This document shows positions 49,774 to 62,047 of a stretch of DNA of 64,000 nucleotides, piece after piece. The position numbers and the translations under genes are program-made. Positions within the stretch are counted from its first letter, which is position 1. Every line of letters starts with the position of its first letter. The notes beneath the pieces were generated by a model. The model worked only from the letters and a program-made list of their open reading frames with translations. It was not told the origin of the DNA and searched no databases. Source of the stretch: Sanderia malayensis (lineage: Eukaryota > Cnidaria > Scyphozoa > Semaeostomeae > Pelagiidae); assembly GCA_013076295.1 (NCBI GenBank), contig RQOL01000915.1:186001-250000 (forward strand). Reading direction: 5' to 3'.

Positions 49774-52700
49774 CTGAGTATTTCCGCTCCAGGGCCAAGT
49801 GAAATATCCTCTCCAATGCATGTGACTTAGCTCTTGTTAAAAAACCAGCTTTTCTTTTATCTTCAAGTCTTGAATGGGCTTTCCTGAACTGATCAGTGTG
49901 CTTTCTCCATCTGGAGGAAATACCTTTGGCACTTTCTACAGCTGCTACATCTTTCTCTAACCTGTCAATGTACAATAAAAACCAAAACTTTAAACGTAGC
50001 AGGGAATCAGTTTACTTGTTTTGATAGATTTGTAAAAATCAAGCGTACTTTGAGGTTTTTAAACATTGATGAACTAAAATGAGCAATAAATCGATGCTTG
50101 CAGACAGTTAGGACAATTCCTATCACACAAGATGGCCAACAAAAAGAGAAGAAATAAATTGTTCATATGGTCTTAAAGGATCTTCAATCATTAGAACATT
50201 TTGATTGCGGGTATACAGACAAAGAAAAACTTTTATATGCATTAGATAACACTTATTAGAAGACTAATAACTAAGTAACTAAATAAATCAGTAGCTACAA
50301 TGAGTAGCGACGAAGCATTTATGAATAACTAAACATTTTCTGCTAACAATAATAGAACCGAAAGATAAATGCTTACAGCTTGATTTGCTCCTGAACTTGT
50401 TTTACAAGTTGCACAGTGTTACAATCTTTGACTGCCTTCCTACAAAGAGGTTGAATGACTTTACGATTAATTTTATAAATAATTGAATGCAGATAGGAAA
50501 TTCAATGTTTAAAGTTTAATTCTCGTCAAGGACGTTGCAAAGTAGCGATAACAATACTTTTGTTTTTATTCGATCACGATAAGTATACTAAATTTGGCTT
50601 TGAAATGCGGCACTGACTGCGACATGGTATGACATCATAACGAGGACACAAATCGTTTTTATAATGGGAGAGTATCGGGAAAAGTTTTCAAATCTGTACT
50701 ATGCATAACCCCGGCCCTTATTAAAAAATCGCTTCCCAGGGTACAAGCCTATAACTTTCCGCACGTTGTTTCAGCTATTAACCAAAAAATTGAACTTATG
50801 GTAACGCCATAGCGGCGTTTTGAAAAAGGGTACTACAAACCACACGGTCAGTCAAAAGACATCTTATTCCGTGCGGTCTGATTTCTAAGCAGCTAGAAGC
50901 ATTCACAAAGGAAGTTTGTCAGAAATCATGGATGGCGGAGCTGTGTTAGTAAAACTAGTAGCAAACACGATGGCCGGGTTGTTGTTAGATGAGCAGGCAA
51001 AGTAAGCTACAGCAATTAAGTTAATTAATAAATGGGACTTTCAAGCGGCCGTTTTCAAAACAAATTTGAAATGAAACAGATAAGGAAAGCTGAAGGCGTG
51101 CGTTTTGCTCACAATACACATAGGCCAGACAGAAACTAAAAACATAAAGCTACGAAACCACCAGTTTCATTTTTTGTCCATTTGGAATTTTGGGACCATC
51201 GTCTTTCAACAGAAAACTTGTAACACATCTGACTATGATAATAAATTGCTATGCAGAATATTGCGATTAGTTCTATTTTATTTCTCTGACTTCTACACCT
51301 TTGAAAACACTGTAGCAACTTGGTGTTCCAGCCAGACGCGATGTAAAAGTAATTCGTTTTGATAAGATGGACTGACAACAACTTAGCAACATCAGATATA
51401 TCTTAAAAAGCCAACTCTTAGCGTAAATAGTCCATATAGATTCTGAAAACATTTCTGCATTCTCTGACACATACATCATATGCGACTCAGTCAAGTCAAA
51501 TGCAAAAGTATATTTCATCTCGACATTGATAATCCCCATTGCTTGCTTCCGCTCTTCGCCACGGCTGATCGCCCTCCCCCAGTTTGACGTCACGACCAAA
51601 ACTACCCCAATGAAGAGCTGTGACGTCAGTTTGATGACACGCGAATCATTTTTTATAGGGGTCAGTATGGGAAAATTTGACCGCATGCCACAGTTTTTTT
51701 AATAACTCGACTTAGGCGACGCCGATTTCAATTATCTCACCTGTGGCTAAAAGCGCGATATTTTCCTCACATTATGAGCCAATTTCCGTTGTTTTCAATA
51801 GAACACAGAAATTTTGACAAATTTTGAAAAAAATAAAATTTTCATGATTTTGATGAAATGTGACGTCAGAATGAACCGAGCTATTGTTCTTGAACTTTGT
51901 TCTCTCAGCAAGAGCTGCCCGGCATGTTGAAACAGTGTCTGGCTAAAATCTTTTCAAAATGTCGGATTGCGAAAATAGTAGTTAAAACAAATTCATCTGA
52001 CAACGAAGGAAGAAGTCTTTTTGAGGGTAGCGAAGAAGACGAAGACTATTCAGTAGTCTTCGTATAGTTGAAATTTGTACGAAGGAGAACCTCTTCTTGC
52101 AAGAAGACCCAACAGAGCTGGGTACGGCAGTGATGATAAAGGATCGGGTTGTGAAGGCCTATCTCTGAATGAAAGAGCTGGATGCCCATTTTGAAAATAA
52201 AACTTATGTTGATAATTGGTTAGTTCATTTGTTATTTAATAAATTGTTGGCAACTGTTAAACATTAATTCTATGGAATCATATGAGTTTTGTTCATTGTA
52301 CTGTTTTGTCTTCAGTTGTTAACGGTCAAATCTAGGTCTTTAGAAGAGTTTAGAGACTTATGGAGAGAGATGAATTAAGTGTTGGTCCCACTCGCGCTGT
52401 TGGGTTCCCCTACAACACATGATCGACCATGAAATGCTTTTTTAATACTCTTTATCAGTATTTGTTTCCCTAGTTTAAGTTGCACGTTGTTTGTTCTTCA
52501 GTCTGGCCGGTTTGTTGTTTTTGTTAGCCGCGGTGCGCGGAGGTGTCTGGGATTGGGCATCATTCTGACGTCAATTTCTTCAACAGAATTTGTCCAAATT
52601 CCCTATTTTGACAATGAATAGCTCAAAAACTACAAAATATTTTTCTATTCTACCTGTGCCATGTTGATAAGCATGTTGAATTCTATACTTTTCAGCAAAA

Positions 52701-55700
52701 AAAAACTATATTTAATTTTAGGCTGCATAAGCCCTTTAATCCCAAGAAAACATGGGAAAGTCAATTCATATTTACCTTTACCATTCAATGATTTTGTCAA
52801 GGCAGTTTTCTCCATCGACTGCCAACTGTTAATAGTTTCTTCAGTAATCTTAGCTGAAAAAAGATGCGTCGAAAATTCTTCAAACTCAGTAGTTAAAAAT
52901 ACTTGGAAGCAACAAGGAACATCATATAAATATAAACTGCAAGGGATACAAGCAGCATCAATACTCTTTCTTAAGATCAACTGACTGTGTCAATTTTAAC
53001 CAGATATCTGTCTAACATGGAATGGTTTAATTCAAATTTGTCAATCGGGGTGGAAATGCAGCACCTGCCTTAACTATATGTCTGTTACATGGAGGTGGCT
53101 ATTAATAAAGATGACTGTACAAGATATACTTCAGATTTCTATATTCTGTTGCAAAGCTGCCGTGCATTCCAAGAAAATGGGTGTCAAACTATTTTATATG
53201 CCTGTACTTACCACCAAAATCCTTTTCCAATGTACATATCTCCTCAATGGATGACTTTAGAATGCTGTCAGCCTTCTTTGCTCTCTCCATTAGTGTTTTT
53301 TCTGCAATAAATAAAACTTTACCATTCAGGAGAAAATCAAAGACGCCAGTCAAAGACGATCTAAGATTAAGACCTAAACGAAGGGATATAAAGGGTGAGT
53401 CTATCTAAAACACTTCTTACCAATATTTGAATTTTTTCTTCTGGCATAGTGGATCAAACCATCAGTAAGAAGGTCTATGCGATGAGATGGGGTCATCTCT
53501 TTCGTAATGGCAGTAAATCTCCGTATGAAAGACCTAAGCCTCTCTACACCCTCGCCATCTGTAAGCCCAAACTCTGAATGAAAACGTACGGCGTAGTCAA
53601 TCTGCAAAATAATTAAGCATGATGGAGTGGAAACTATTTTAAGAAAAAAAATATGGTGCAAGCAATTCCTTCCCTTTAAACTTGGAGCAAGCAAAAGTTT
53701 CCCTTTACGATGGCACACATAAAATCAGTTGCTCAGCTTAAGTTTACAAATACCAAGACAAAAACGTCAAGTTGACTTTGAAAGTGATATAAACACTCCA
53801 CGTTGATGTTTAAAAGAATATGCTAATAATAAACATCTTTATGGCTTCTCTCACTTGAGGACAAATTTACTAAGGATCAGAAACATATATGCTAATGTTG
53901 AAATTAGTTAGGAAACAATCTTGACAAGACGCTATATGACCATATGAGTGCCAATCGGGAGTCACAAACATACAAGATTTAAATTTTTCCTGAAGTCCAG
54001 CTTTCTGAAAGTATAACATAATTAGTAGTAAATACGAATACAAAGTAAACAAACAGTAATGCGCCTTCTTGCCAGTTGCGTTGTTCAATTTCTATCTGTC
54101 GTTAATGAAAAGCACTTCATAAGAAATAACGTAGCACACTAAGATAAGAGAAACATTTTTAATGTTAAGATGTAAGATTAAGATTCCCATTACTATGTAG
54201 AAATCCTTTAAAATATTTCTGTTTGCACTTATGCAGGTGATATAACTAGGAAAATTAATAAAACATCATGGGACATATTATATCTCTACTTTGCCAAAAA
54301 TGAATAGATGCTATTTAGCCATTCCACATGGTGTCTCATACATACTTTTATGTGCTTATCTAACACAGAGGAGATGTCATAGAGTATTCCAAATTCAATT
54401 TCTTTGTTTGTATACTGTTGCATAACTCTTTGCAATAGAAAGATTGGATAGCCAAGCCTTGAAATGAAATAGGTACATTATATAAGTGATTTGCACAAAT
54501 CTTAAAATGACATTGTTGCTTTCATGTCTATGTCATTTTACTGAAAATACAGCGAAAACTAGGGTGCAAAAATTTCTAAATCAGTCATATGCAAATAGAG
54601 AAGTAATCATGAATTAAAAGTTCCAAATTAAGGCACTAGGATAAGGAACATTTGTTGACATAAAATATCATTTCATCAATGAAGTTTATTTTTGCTTTTT
54701 GGATGCATCAAGTCTTCACATACTCATTATGAAGACTGACAAAATATTATTTCATGACAGCAACAGTGATACATAGAAATGATGAACTCATAAGCTGCGT
54801 AATTACTTCTCACCTGTCACCATGTTTCATATTAAGGAAACAAACAGGAATTTCATGTTTGCATGAGCAGCCAAATATGCCTGTTATGTCTAATCTGCTT
54901 CTCTGTAACTTTGATCTAACTTTGTCTGTCCCAGCTTTGAAACTGCTGCAATTCTAGGAAAAAGAAATAAATCTCTCCTTCTAAATAAACCCTTTAGGTG
55001 GCACATTATGAAATACTCACCTCAGATAGTGCAAATTAAGAAAATGAATACAAAATGGTCAAGCATACCTAAATTTGGTGAAAAAACGTTTTTCGGGGAA
55101 AGGGCGATTTTTAAACAATTTCTCCCTAAAAAGGGAAAATCACAAATCTGAAAGAATAACAGAAAACAGACTCCGAGCAAACTAGTTATTCTTTTTTGTG
55201 TTACACCTTTATTTCAGGTAAGTTACACTGATATTTGTAATAGAATCTGAAGTGTGAGACTCAAAGAAAAAACGCAGTAACTATTTGACCGTCAGCCGGC
55301 AAACACTTTCAGAAAACTATTTGATTGGCAGTCATCTGCACCTGTGCAAAGCTTAAATTGGATACTTAAAATAAATGAATAAATATTTCTTCGAGAGTCT
55401 ACTCTATTCCCTCCCGATCGAGTGGATCTGTGCTTCAAGTGATCCACATTACCTTTCTATTTCAACCTAGTATTCATAATTTAAGTTCTTTATTATAATG
55501 TTGTGGATCATTATAATGATTACCAATATGATCACGTGTTTTCAAGTGTGATTAATTTGATTGACATTTAGAGTTTAGAGTTAGAATAGAAGATCACAAG
55601 CGAGTATCAAGTTGTGTCTTTACAAACGTGTCGTTCATCACATATATTCTGACTTCGGTAACGCGGCTAAGGCCCACTAGAACATTACATTTGGCGATGA

Positions 55701-58700
55701 GGTAATTCAACAGTTAGAGATCACACATCATGGCTAGCAGGCGTATCGAATTGTCTCCGTTGGGTACATTCGATCCTTATTCTGACCCGAGCAGTTTAGG
55801 GCAGCGCTGGACAGCGTGGAAGCGACGTTTTCAAATGTACCTCGCAGCTATCAATGTCACTGAAAAAACACAGAAGCGAGCCTTGCTGTTATATCAAGCT
55901 GGACAATCCACACAAGAAATTTTCGACACGTTAGAAGAGACTGGCGAAAGTAACGATTACGACACGGCAATCACCAAACTTGACGCTTACTTTACACCCA
56001 AAATGCATGTGGATTACGAAGTATTCAAGCTTAGGAAATCGGTTCAGTCACCCGAAGAAACTGTGGATCAATTTGCCACACGTTTACGAAAGTTAGCTGC
56101 AAATTGCGAGTTTACCGATTTGGACAAAGAACTGAAGTCTGCCATCATCCAAAATTGCACTTCAAAACACCTCAGAAGGTATGCTCTTCTAGAAACCGAT
56201 GTTTCGTTGACCAACCTGTTGTCCAAAGCGAGAGCCTATGAGGCAAGTGAACGACAAGCAACTGGCATTGAACACTGCCTTTCCCAAACCAGTATTTCTG
56301 ATCATACAGCTCATGCCATCAGATTTCAATGCAAGCCGCCACAGAAACCTCAATTTTTCAAGTCCAACAAACGCGATACAAAACCGTGTGGACATTGTGG
56401 TGGTACATGGCCCCATAACAAAAGCCCGTGCCCAGCTCAAGGTCAGACTTGTCACAAATGCGGGAAAAACAACCATTTTGCTAAAGTGTGTCGCAGTGGT
56501 TTCAAGAACTCTGCCCAACCCAAAGGCTCAACCAAACACGCTGTTCGTCACGTTCTTGCAACACCCCTTGCTGCTGCTCAAGCCGAGCCTAACAAGAGTG
56601 ATGAAGAGTATCTATTCACGTTGAGTTCTTCTGACAAGCATGCTCCCAAAGCACAACTCACACTCAATGAGATGCCCCTTTCTATGATAATTGACACTGG
56701 TGCTTCAATTAATATCATAGACGAACACACCTATAAGAAGTTTCAAGAAATTAAAGAAATTCCTTTAACTCGTGGAACAACCCGTATTTTTGATTATGGT
56801 GCTGCCAACCAGTTACCCGTGCTTGGAACATTTGAAGGAACTTTCGAATCGGATTCTCATTACACAGTCTCGCCTGTTCATGTAGTCACTGGAAATCATG
56901 GATGTTTGCTGAGTTATAAAACCGCCTCTGCACTGGGTCTTATTCAAGTCAAAGTAAACACGATCAAAGAGCAACAACAGCAACTTTCACACGAAAAGGT
57001 TACTTTCAGAATTCGCTCACATTTTTAATGGTATTGGTGCATTGAAAGATTTTGAAGTTGCGTTACACATCGACCCTACAGTACCCCCTGTTGCCCAGCC
57101 AGCCAGACGTATCCCATTTCACATGCGACAAAAAGTATCTACCGCTTTGAGAAAACTCGAGGAACAAGGCATTATCGAGAAGGTTGAAGGACCAACACCA
57201 TTTGTTTCGCCACTGGTCATCACACCTAAAAAGGATGGTGATATACGCCTCTGCGTGGACATGCGCATGGCCAACACCGCAATTAAGCGAGAACGACACC
57301 CTTCACCAACAGTGGACAATTTAGTTCATGCCATGAACGGTTCAAAAGTGTTTTCTAAGTTAGATTTACGTGCTGGATACCATCCATTGACCCTTGCGAA
57401 AGAAAGCAGATACATAACAACATTTGCAACACACCAAGGATTAAGGCGCTACATGAAACTCAACTTCGGAACCAATTCCGCAAGTGAAATCTTTCAACAT
57501 GTGATTCAGGAGCAGATCAAGGACATTCCAAATTCACTGAACATAAGTGATGATATCATCGTGTTTGGAAAATTTCAAGCAGAGCACGACCATGCACTCC
57601 GAGCAATTTTTCAATGCCTGTCTGACAGAGGATTGACGCTGAACAAAGAAAAGTGCAAGTTCAATCGCAGCAAACTCACATTTTTTGGATTCGTTTTTTC
57701 AAACGAAGGAATCTCACCCGATCCTACAAAAGTCAGTGCGATTCATAATACTCCTCCGCCGCCTTCCGTCAAAGATGTGAGAAGTTTTCTCGGCATGGCC
57801 ACCTATTGTTCAAAGTTTATCCTAAACTTCAGTGATTTAGCGCAGCCTCTGCGAAGTCTCACAAAGAAGAACACTCCCTCCTGCTGGACTCCGACACACA
57901 CGAATGTGTTTCGCAACATTAAATCTGCCCTCACAAGCGACACTGTCATGGCTTACTTTGATCAACACAAAGACACTGAGCTTGTTACCGACGCATCCCC
58001 CGTTGGACTATCTGCTATTTTGTCACAACAAACACCAGGTAAACGTGACCGGAAAATTGTAGCTTATGTCAGCCATTCACTGTCAGATGTTGAGAGAAGA
58101 TATTCTCAGATGGAGCGTGAAGCCCTAGCTATCGTGTGGGCAATCGAGATCTGTACCTCTTTGGTGGTCATTTCACGCTCATAACCGATTGCACACCCAT
58201 TGAGATGATTTTTGGCAATCCGCAATCCAAACCGCCTGCCAGAATCGAACGATTGAATCTCAGATTACAGGACTACGATTTCGACATTGAATACATGAAA
58301 GGTCTTGACAACCCTTCAGATTATCTCTCACATCATCTTGGAAAAGGTGATTCGGATCAGCATGTTGACAATCATGCGGAGCAATATGTTCAATTTCTGA
58401 CAACTCGTGCTGTCCCCAAAGCGATTGCAAACACAATTCGTACAAACAACTGGAAATATCTTGCAAAGAAACCTGCAGACCTTGACGAAGAAATCTCGTT
58501 TCGGGACGTACAATTATTTGCTCAGATTCAAGACCAATTAACCGTGGACAATGACAACAGTGTTATGATCACGTTTGTGAGGATCACGCATTGTTTTGCC
58601 CTCCAAACTTCGCAACAAAACTATTCACATTGCTCACGAAGGGCACCAGGGTTTTGTCAAAACCAACCAGTTATTACGTGAGAAAGTTTGGTTCCCTGGC

Positions 58701-61687
58701 ATCGACAATATGACCAAACAAGCACTTGAACACTGCCTTTCCTGACAAGCCAGTGGACCCAAAAGTCGCCCGGAACCTTTGAAAATGACTGTTCTGCCTC
58801 CCGAGCAGTGGCACACCGTTAATATTGACATCTGTGGCCCATTCCCAGGAGGAGAATATTTATTAGTCGTAATTGACGCATACAGCCGGTTCCCTGAAGC
58901 ATTTTTGCAACGCATGGTATACCCCAATTGATAAAGAGTGACAATGGTCCTCCGTTTCCTGGACATGACTTTTACAAGTTCATGCAAGAAATGGGAATAA
59001 AGCATAGGCCAAGCACACCATTGTGGCCTCAAGGTAATTTGGAAGCTGAATGCTTTATGAAACCGATCGTGAAGGCCATTTCGACTGCTCACAATGAAAA
59101 CAAACATTGGAAATGCGCAATCTTCAAGTTTTTACTCAATTATAGAGCAACACCACCCTTTACGACTGGACACTCACCAGGCGAGCTTTTGTACAACCGT
59201 AAAATACGTACAAAACTGCCCCAGCTCGTTGCCGTACCAAGTGAACTTCATAAAGAAACAAAGGAGAAGGATGCACAAGCAAAAGCGAAAATGAAAGAAA
59301 GTGCGGACGTCACATCACATGCAAAATGTTCAGATCAAAGTTGGAGATCTTGTTATTATCAGACAACACAAACAGAACAAACTCTTGTTGAAATTCAACC
59401 CATTGCCGTATACAGTTGTCGCACGTAAAGGCAGTCGTGTAACAGTGCGTCGTAATGGACATTACGTAACACGCAACATTTCGTTTCTGAAGAAGCTGTC
59501 CGACAAATTGAAACATGGAAGCGATGGAGAGGATGACGATAAGTATGATTATGGTGATGACCCACAGACAGCAGTACGTGAACCGGAACCAGAACAAAAT
59601 CGTTATCCAGTGAGAAATAGACACAATGTGCAGAGATACTGACAGAACATATATGATAAGTAATTTTCCATTTATTTTATATTCGCAGTAATGATAACCA
59701 TAATTTCGTGCATATTCAAAAAAAATACCTTTGCATTAATTTTATAAGGATTCATTTAAAGTAGGGAGAGATAAAATTATGTAGATTATTATTATGATTA
59801 CCAATATGATCACGTGTTTTCAAGTGTGATTAATTTGATTGATGTTTAGAGTTTAGAGTTAGAATAGAATATCACAAGCGAGTATCAAGTTGTGTCTTTA
59901 CAAACGTGTCGTTCATCACATATCTTCTGACTTCTGTAACGCGGCTAAGGCCCACTAGAACATTATATTTATCTGGAACAATGTGGGCAGAATTTCAGCT
60001 GCCTTACATAGCGCATGCGTAAAAAGATTGCCCGTCATTTAAGCTTTGGATTAGCTTAACCAGCTGCCGGTAAAATAGACACTTGGAAGAAATACATTAT
60101 GGAAGTCATCTCAAATTATCACTAACCCTCTTATTTTTTGACAACTGCAGAATGTTCTGTTACAAACTGGTCAACAGCTGGCTTATCGAGAAAGAATCGG
60201 CTTTCTATGTTTCGCACTTTCATGGCTCTTGCCACAACTGAATTTCCTCACACACCCAAAGGTTCCATCAAGCATTAATATGATCTTGCCGTTTTACTGT
60301 TGATGGATAAAAATAATGATAATAATAACAATTCCATTTCAACTAATCCCTTACAGGCAAAGGTTGTAAGAATTGAAAACCTATGAGAGAAAAAAGACAC
60401 CTTTTAAAACACTCTATATCTATATTCAATTCCCTATATCTGCTGGGACTTGTGTCATTGCATTTTGAATGCGTCAGTAATATGAAGCAAATATTTACTT
60501 ACAATGACACCATTGTCATGATCAAATTGTTTGTGTTGCTGTTGAAACCTGATTAAACGTTACTAGTGATGACTGATGATGCAGAGGCATCTTTAGCATG
60601 ATTATATTTAGCACTATCAAACCACGAGGGCAAGCTTTTGCATCATATGAATCATTAAATCATTACATAGATGTGCAATGTGTATAGAATATGTGACTGC
60701 ATAATTTTCCTGTCTTTTCAAAACAAATTTTTCTTTCAGAAGCGATTTCAGGAAGTTTAAAACAGTTTATAAGAACAACTGCTCAAATACAGATGTTAAA
60801 TAAAAACTTAAATATAAGTTTAGGATGGAAATGCTCATACACATGCAGACTTTCTATCTAGAAAGATTGTCCTTTCTTGAAAAACCTTTTTGCTATCGTG
60901 TTGCTTGATTAGGTAATAGTAACATAGAACCCTACTAGCACAAAATAGTATATTAAATAATACAATATTGCAATAAAATATATGAAATAAATATACAACA
61001 AATATACATGTATGCAGAAAGATCATCAGTATGTGGAGCAACTGCTAGCCATGTTTCTAGCTTGTGTGCTAAATTTCTAAACTCTTCAAAGCTTTCATTA
61101 ACAAGAAGACGGTACTGTAATTCTGCCTAAAAAAAGATTACAAATATAGTGCACAAATTAAAATTGTTATCTAATGCCACGTACATTACTAATATTTGAA
61201 AACAAAAGTGTACACAAGGAATCTATAGTGGCCAAAACATAACCAATATGATTTCCTTGCACCTCAGAAAACTTGGTGTCCTGTGTGAAATAGTTGAATT
61301 CGTCATTTTCAGAGCGAGGTTTTCTGAAAGCTTGCTTTGATGCGTATTAAAAGATATCCAGCCAGCCAGCCAGCCAGCCAGCCAGCTAGATAGTTTGCCG
61401 AAAAAATGTCAGTATGTCACAATTAGACTGCTGCTCAGGCGCCTCGCGCTGCCTCGCAGCAATAAAGCAATCCGCTTGTGGTCGAGGGTAACAAATACAA
61501 TTTGCAACAAAAGGAATAAAATGAAAACACTACTGTTTGTTAGCAAATTAAACAAACCTGGGAGCTTGAAAGGCCATTTCTGCATTTCATGGAATTTATG
61601 AATCCCAGAACAGAAGTGTGACACTCTAGCATGAGAGATTTCAGGGTGTTCAATAAATCTAAACTATGCGCGATAGTTGGTTTTTTG
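49774..61687 (-). CDS. KDZ (Kyakuja-Dileera-Zisupton) transposase-like gene, at least 11 exons
   Basis: Exons, right to left: 61687-61558 (SLDLLNTLKSLML), 61126-61008, 60296-60127 (KIILMLDGTFGCVRK, FFLDKPAVDQFV), 54953-54814 (NCSSFKAG, LDITGIFGCSCKHEIP), 54457-54346 (GYPIFLL, FGILYDISSVL), 54004 to about 53925 (WHSYGHIASCQ), 53601-53421 (EFGLTDGEGVERLRSFIRRF, MTPSHRIDLLTD), 53301-53212, 52901-52776, 50439-50377 and 49961-49774 (SRWRKHTDQF, HALERIFHL). The order and the motifs DG-F, YDI, and LTDGEGVERL match the KDZ superfamily. Seven junctions agree in phase. 60296-60127 needs extra A at two A-runs and is shifted near 60200. A Ty3 element fills the intron 54954-60126. Whether it still transposes or is domesticated is unknown. 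Confidence 0.75.
50440..52775. other. large intron of the KDZ gene; possible start exon on the other strand
   Basis: Flanking exons are 52901-52776 and 50439-50377, and their phases do not match directly, so one more exon may be hidden here. On the plus strand 50928-51001 reads as a short start exon (MDGGAVLVKLVANTMAG, GTAAGC donor) with no identified continuation. Otherwise repetitive-looking sequence with TGACGTCA-like sites around 51590-51870 and 52565. Confidence 0.35.
55499..55689 (+). repeat. Ty3 5' LTR
   Basis: 191 bp, TGT...ACA. The sequence that follows (TTTGGCGATGAGG) occupies the primer-binding-site position. The block from GATTACCAATATGATCACG onward is shared with the 3' LTR. Confidence 0.88.
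55730..57028 (+). CDS. Ty3 Gag-protease
   Basis: 432 codons from ATG 55730. Gag capsid-like region (WTAWKRRFQMYL, VDQFATRLRKL), then two zinc knuckles (C-x2-C-x5-H-x4-C and C-x2-C-x4-H-x4-C at about residues 222-252), then an aspartic protease with MIIDTGAS near residue 324. It ends at a stop a few codons after a frameshift near 57000; the natural continuation (HIFNGIGALKDF) is in another frame and joins the reverse transcriptase. The break lies at the protease/RT boundary, not the usual Gag/Pol site, so I read it as damage. Confidence 0.85.
   Translation: MASRRIELSPLGTFDPYSDPSSLGQRWTAWKRRFQMYLAAINVTEKTQKRALLLYQAGQSTQEIFDTLEETGESNDYDTAITKLDAYFTPKMHVDYEVFKLRKSVQSPEETVDQFATRLRKLAANCEFTDLDKELKSAIIQNCTSKHLRRYALLETDVSLTNLLSKARAYEASERQATGIEHCLSQTSISDHTAHAIRFQCKPPQKPQFFKSNKRDTKPCGHCGGTWPHNKSPCPAQGQTCHKCGKNNHFAKVCRSGFKNSAQPKGSTKHAVRHVLATPLAAAQAEPNKSDEEYLFTLSSSDKHAPKAQLTLNEMPLSMIIDTGASINIIDEHTYKKFQEIKEIPLTRGTTRIFDYGAANQLPVLGTFEGTFESDSHYTVSPVHVVTGNHGCLLSYKTASALGLIQVKVNTIKEQQQQLSHEKVTFRIRSHF
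57042..58184 (+). CDS. Ty3 reverse transcriptase and RNase H
   Basis: The coding sequence continues from the frame broken near 57000. The reverse transcriptase has FSKLDLRAGY (first Asp) and NISDDIIVFG (catalytic DD); palm and thumb are complete. RNase H begins at TELVTDASPVGLSA and reaches MEREALAIVWAIE, where a shift near 58145 moves to the frame of LYLFGGHFTLITD (58136 onward). Catalytic residues are intact. Confidence 0.85.
   Translation: MKDFEVALHIDPTVPPVAQPARRIPFHMRQKVSTALRKLEEQGIIEKVEGPTPFVSPLVITPKKDGDIRLCVDMRMANTAIKRERHPSPTVDNLVHAMNGSKVFSKLDLRAGYHPLTLAKESRYITTFATHQGLRRYMKLNFGTNSASEIFQHVIQEQIKDIPNSLNISDDIIVFGKFQAEHDHALRAIFQCLSDRGLTLNKEKCKFNRSKLTFFGFVFSNEGISPDPTKVSAIHNTPPPPSVKDVRSFLGMATYCSKFILNFSDLAQPLRSLTKKNTPSCWTPTHTNVFRNIKSALTSDTVMAYFDQHKDTELVTDASPVGLSAILSQQTPGKRDRKIVAYVSHSLSDVERRYSQMEREALAIVWAIEICTSLVVISRS
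58155..59642 (+). pseudogene. Ty3 RNase H end and integrase, broken
   Basis: Starts with RNase H/connection (LITDCTPIEMIF, NPSDYLSHH). A shift near 58590 precedes the integrase: a HH-CC-type zinc region with TGA at 58744-58746 where a Cys is usual (LS-stop-QASGP), then VVIDAYSRFPEA (first Asp), SDNGPPF (second Asp) and NLEAECF (Glu). About 20-25 residues between the two Asp are missing at about 58910, an internal deletion. The C-terminal part (59301-59642, VGDLVIIRQ, VRNRHNVQRY) is open. Integration function is lost. Confidence 0.8.
59780..59967 (+). repeat. Ty3 3' LTR
   Basis: 188 bp, preceded by a purine tract. It differs from the 5' LTR by a few substitutions and a small indel near its start. 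Confidence 0.88.
61358..61386. repeat. (CCAG)n microsatellite
   Basis: Seven perfect CCAG units, in an intergenic stretch upstream of the KDZ exon at 61558-61687. Confidence 0.95.
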
Positions 61688-62047
61688 CTTGAAGATGGCC
61701 AAAGATTCAAATTGAGAAGAGTCAATTATGGTGGCCCATGGTTGCCACCGTGTGTTTTGCTCATTTATTTAGTTTTACTTTTGTTTTATTTTAATTTGTT
61801 TTTCTTTTTTGATTTTATCTTTGTTTCTATTCCACATAAATCATTTTTATTGTTTTATAAATATTTTTGCTGTTAAAATGAAAACAAATTGAAATGAAAT
61901 AAATTCATACACGTTGACCATCGTTGCCAATCTTTTGATATTCATCAATGGCGGACCATCGTTGCTATTCCCATGATCCTTCGCGAGATAAAAAGGCGGG
62001 AAATAGATATCGAAAGCAACAGGCCTGATACTCGTGATCACACGAAG
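61688..62047. other. intergenic between divergent KDZ and alpha-kinase genes
   Basis: T-rich (long poly-T/TTTTA runs around 61760-61870). It separates the minus-strand KDZ exons from the plus-strand alpha-kinase start. No clear TATA box; a shared regulatory region is possible but unproven. Confidence 0.35.

Larger units (their letters stand above)
55499..59967 (+). mobile_element. Ty3/gypsy LTR retrotransposon (Mag/SURL-like), complete but inactive
   Basis: LTRs of about 190 bp (55499-55689 and 59780-59967) begin TGT and end ACA/ATA and differ at roughly 4% of sites. A purine-rich tract (GGGAGAGATAA) ends just before the right LTR. The interior has Gag, protease, reverse transcriptase, RNase H and integrase in the standard Ty3 order. 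It sits in an intron of the KDZ gene in opposite orientation. No clear target duplication was found. Clade assignment is by resemblance. Confidence 0.9.

Noticed and set aside
56990..57030. Programmed ribosomal frameshift between protease and RT in the Ty3 element
   Set aside because: The position is not the usual Gag/Pol boundary, and other shifts and an internal deletion occur in the same copy, so damage is simpler.
40925..58746. TGA as a sense (Cys or Sec) codon
   Set aside because: Only two cases, both in decayed transposons that also carry frameshifts. Intact exons here end normally.
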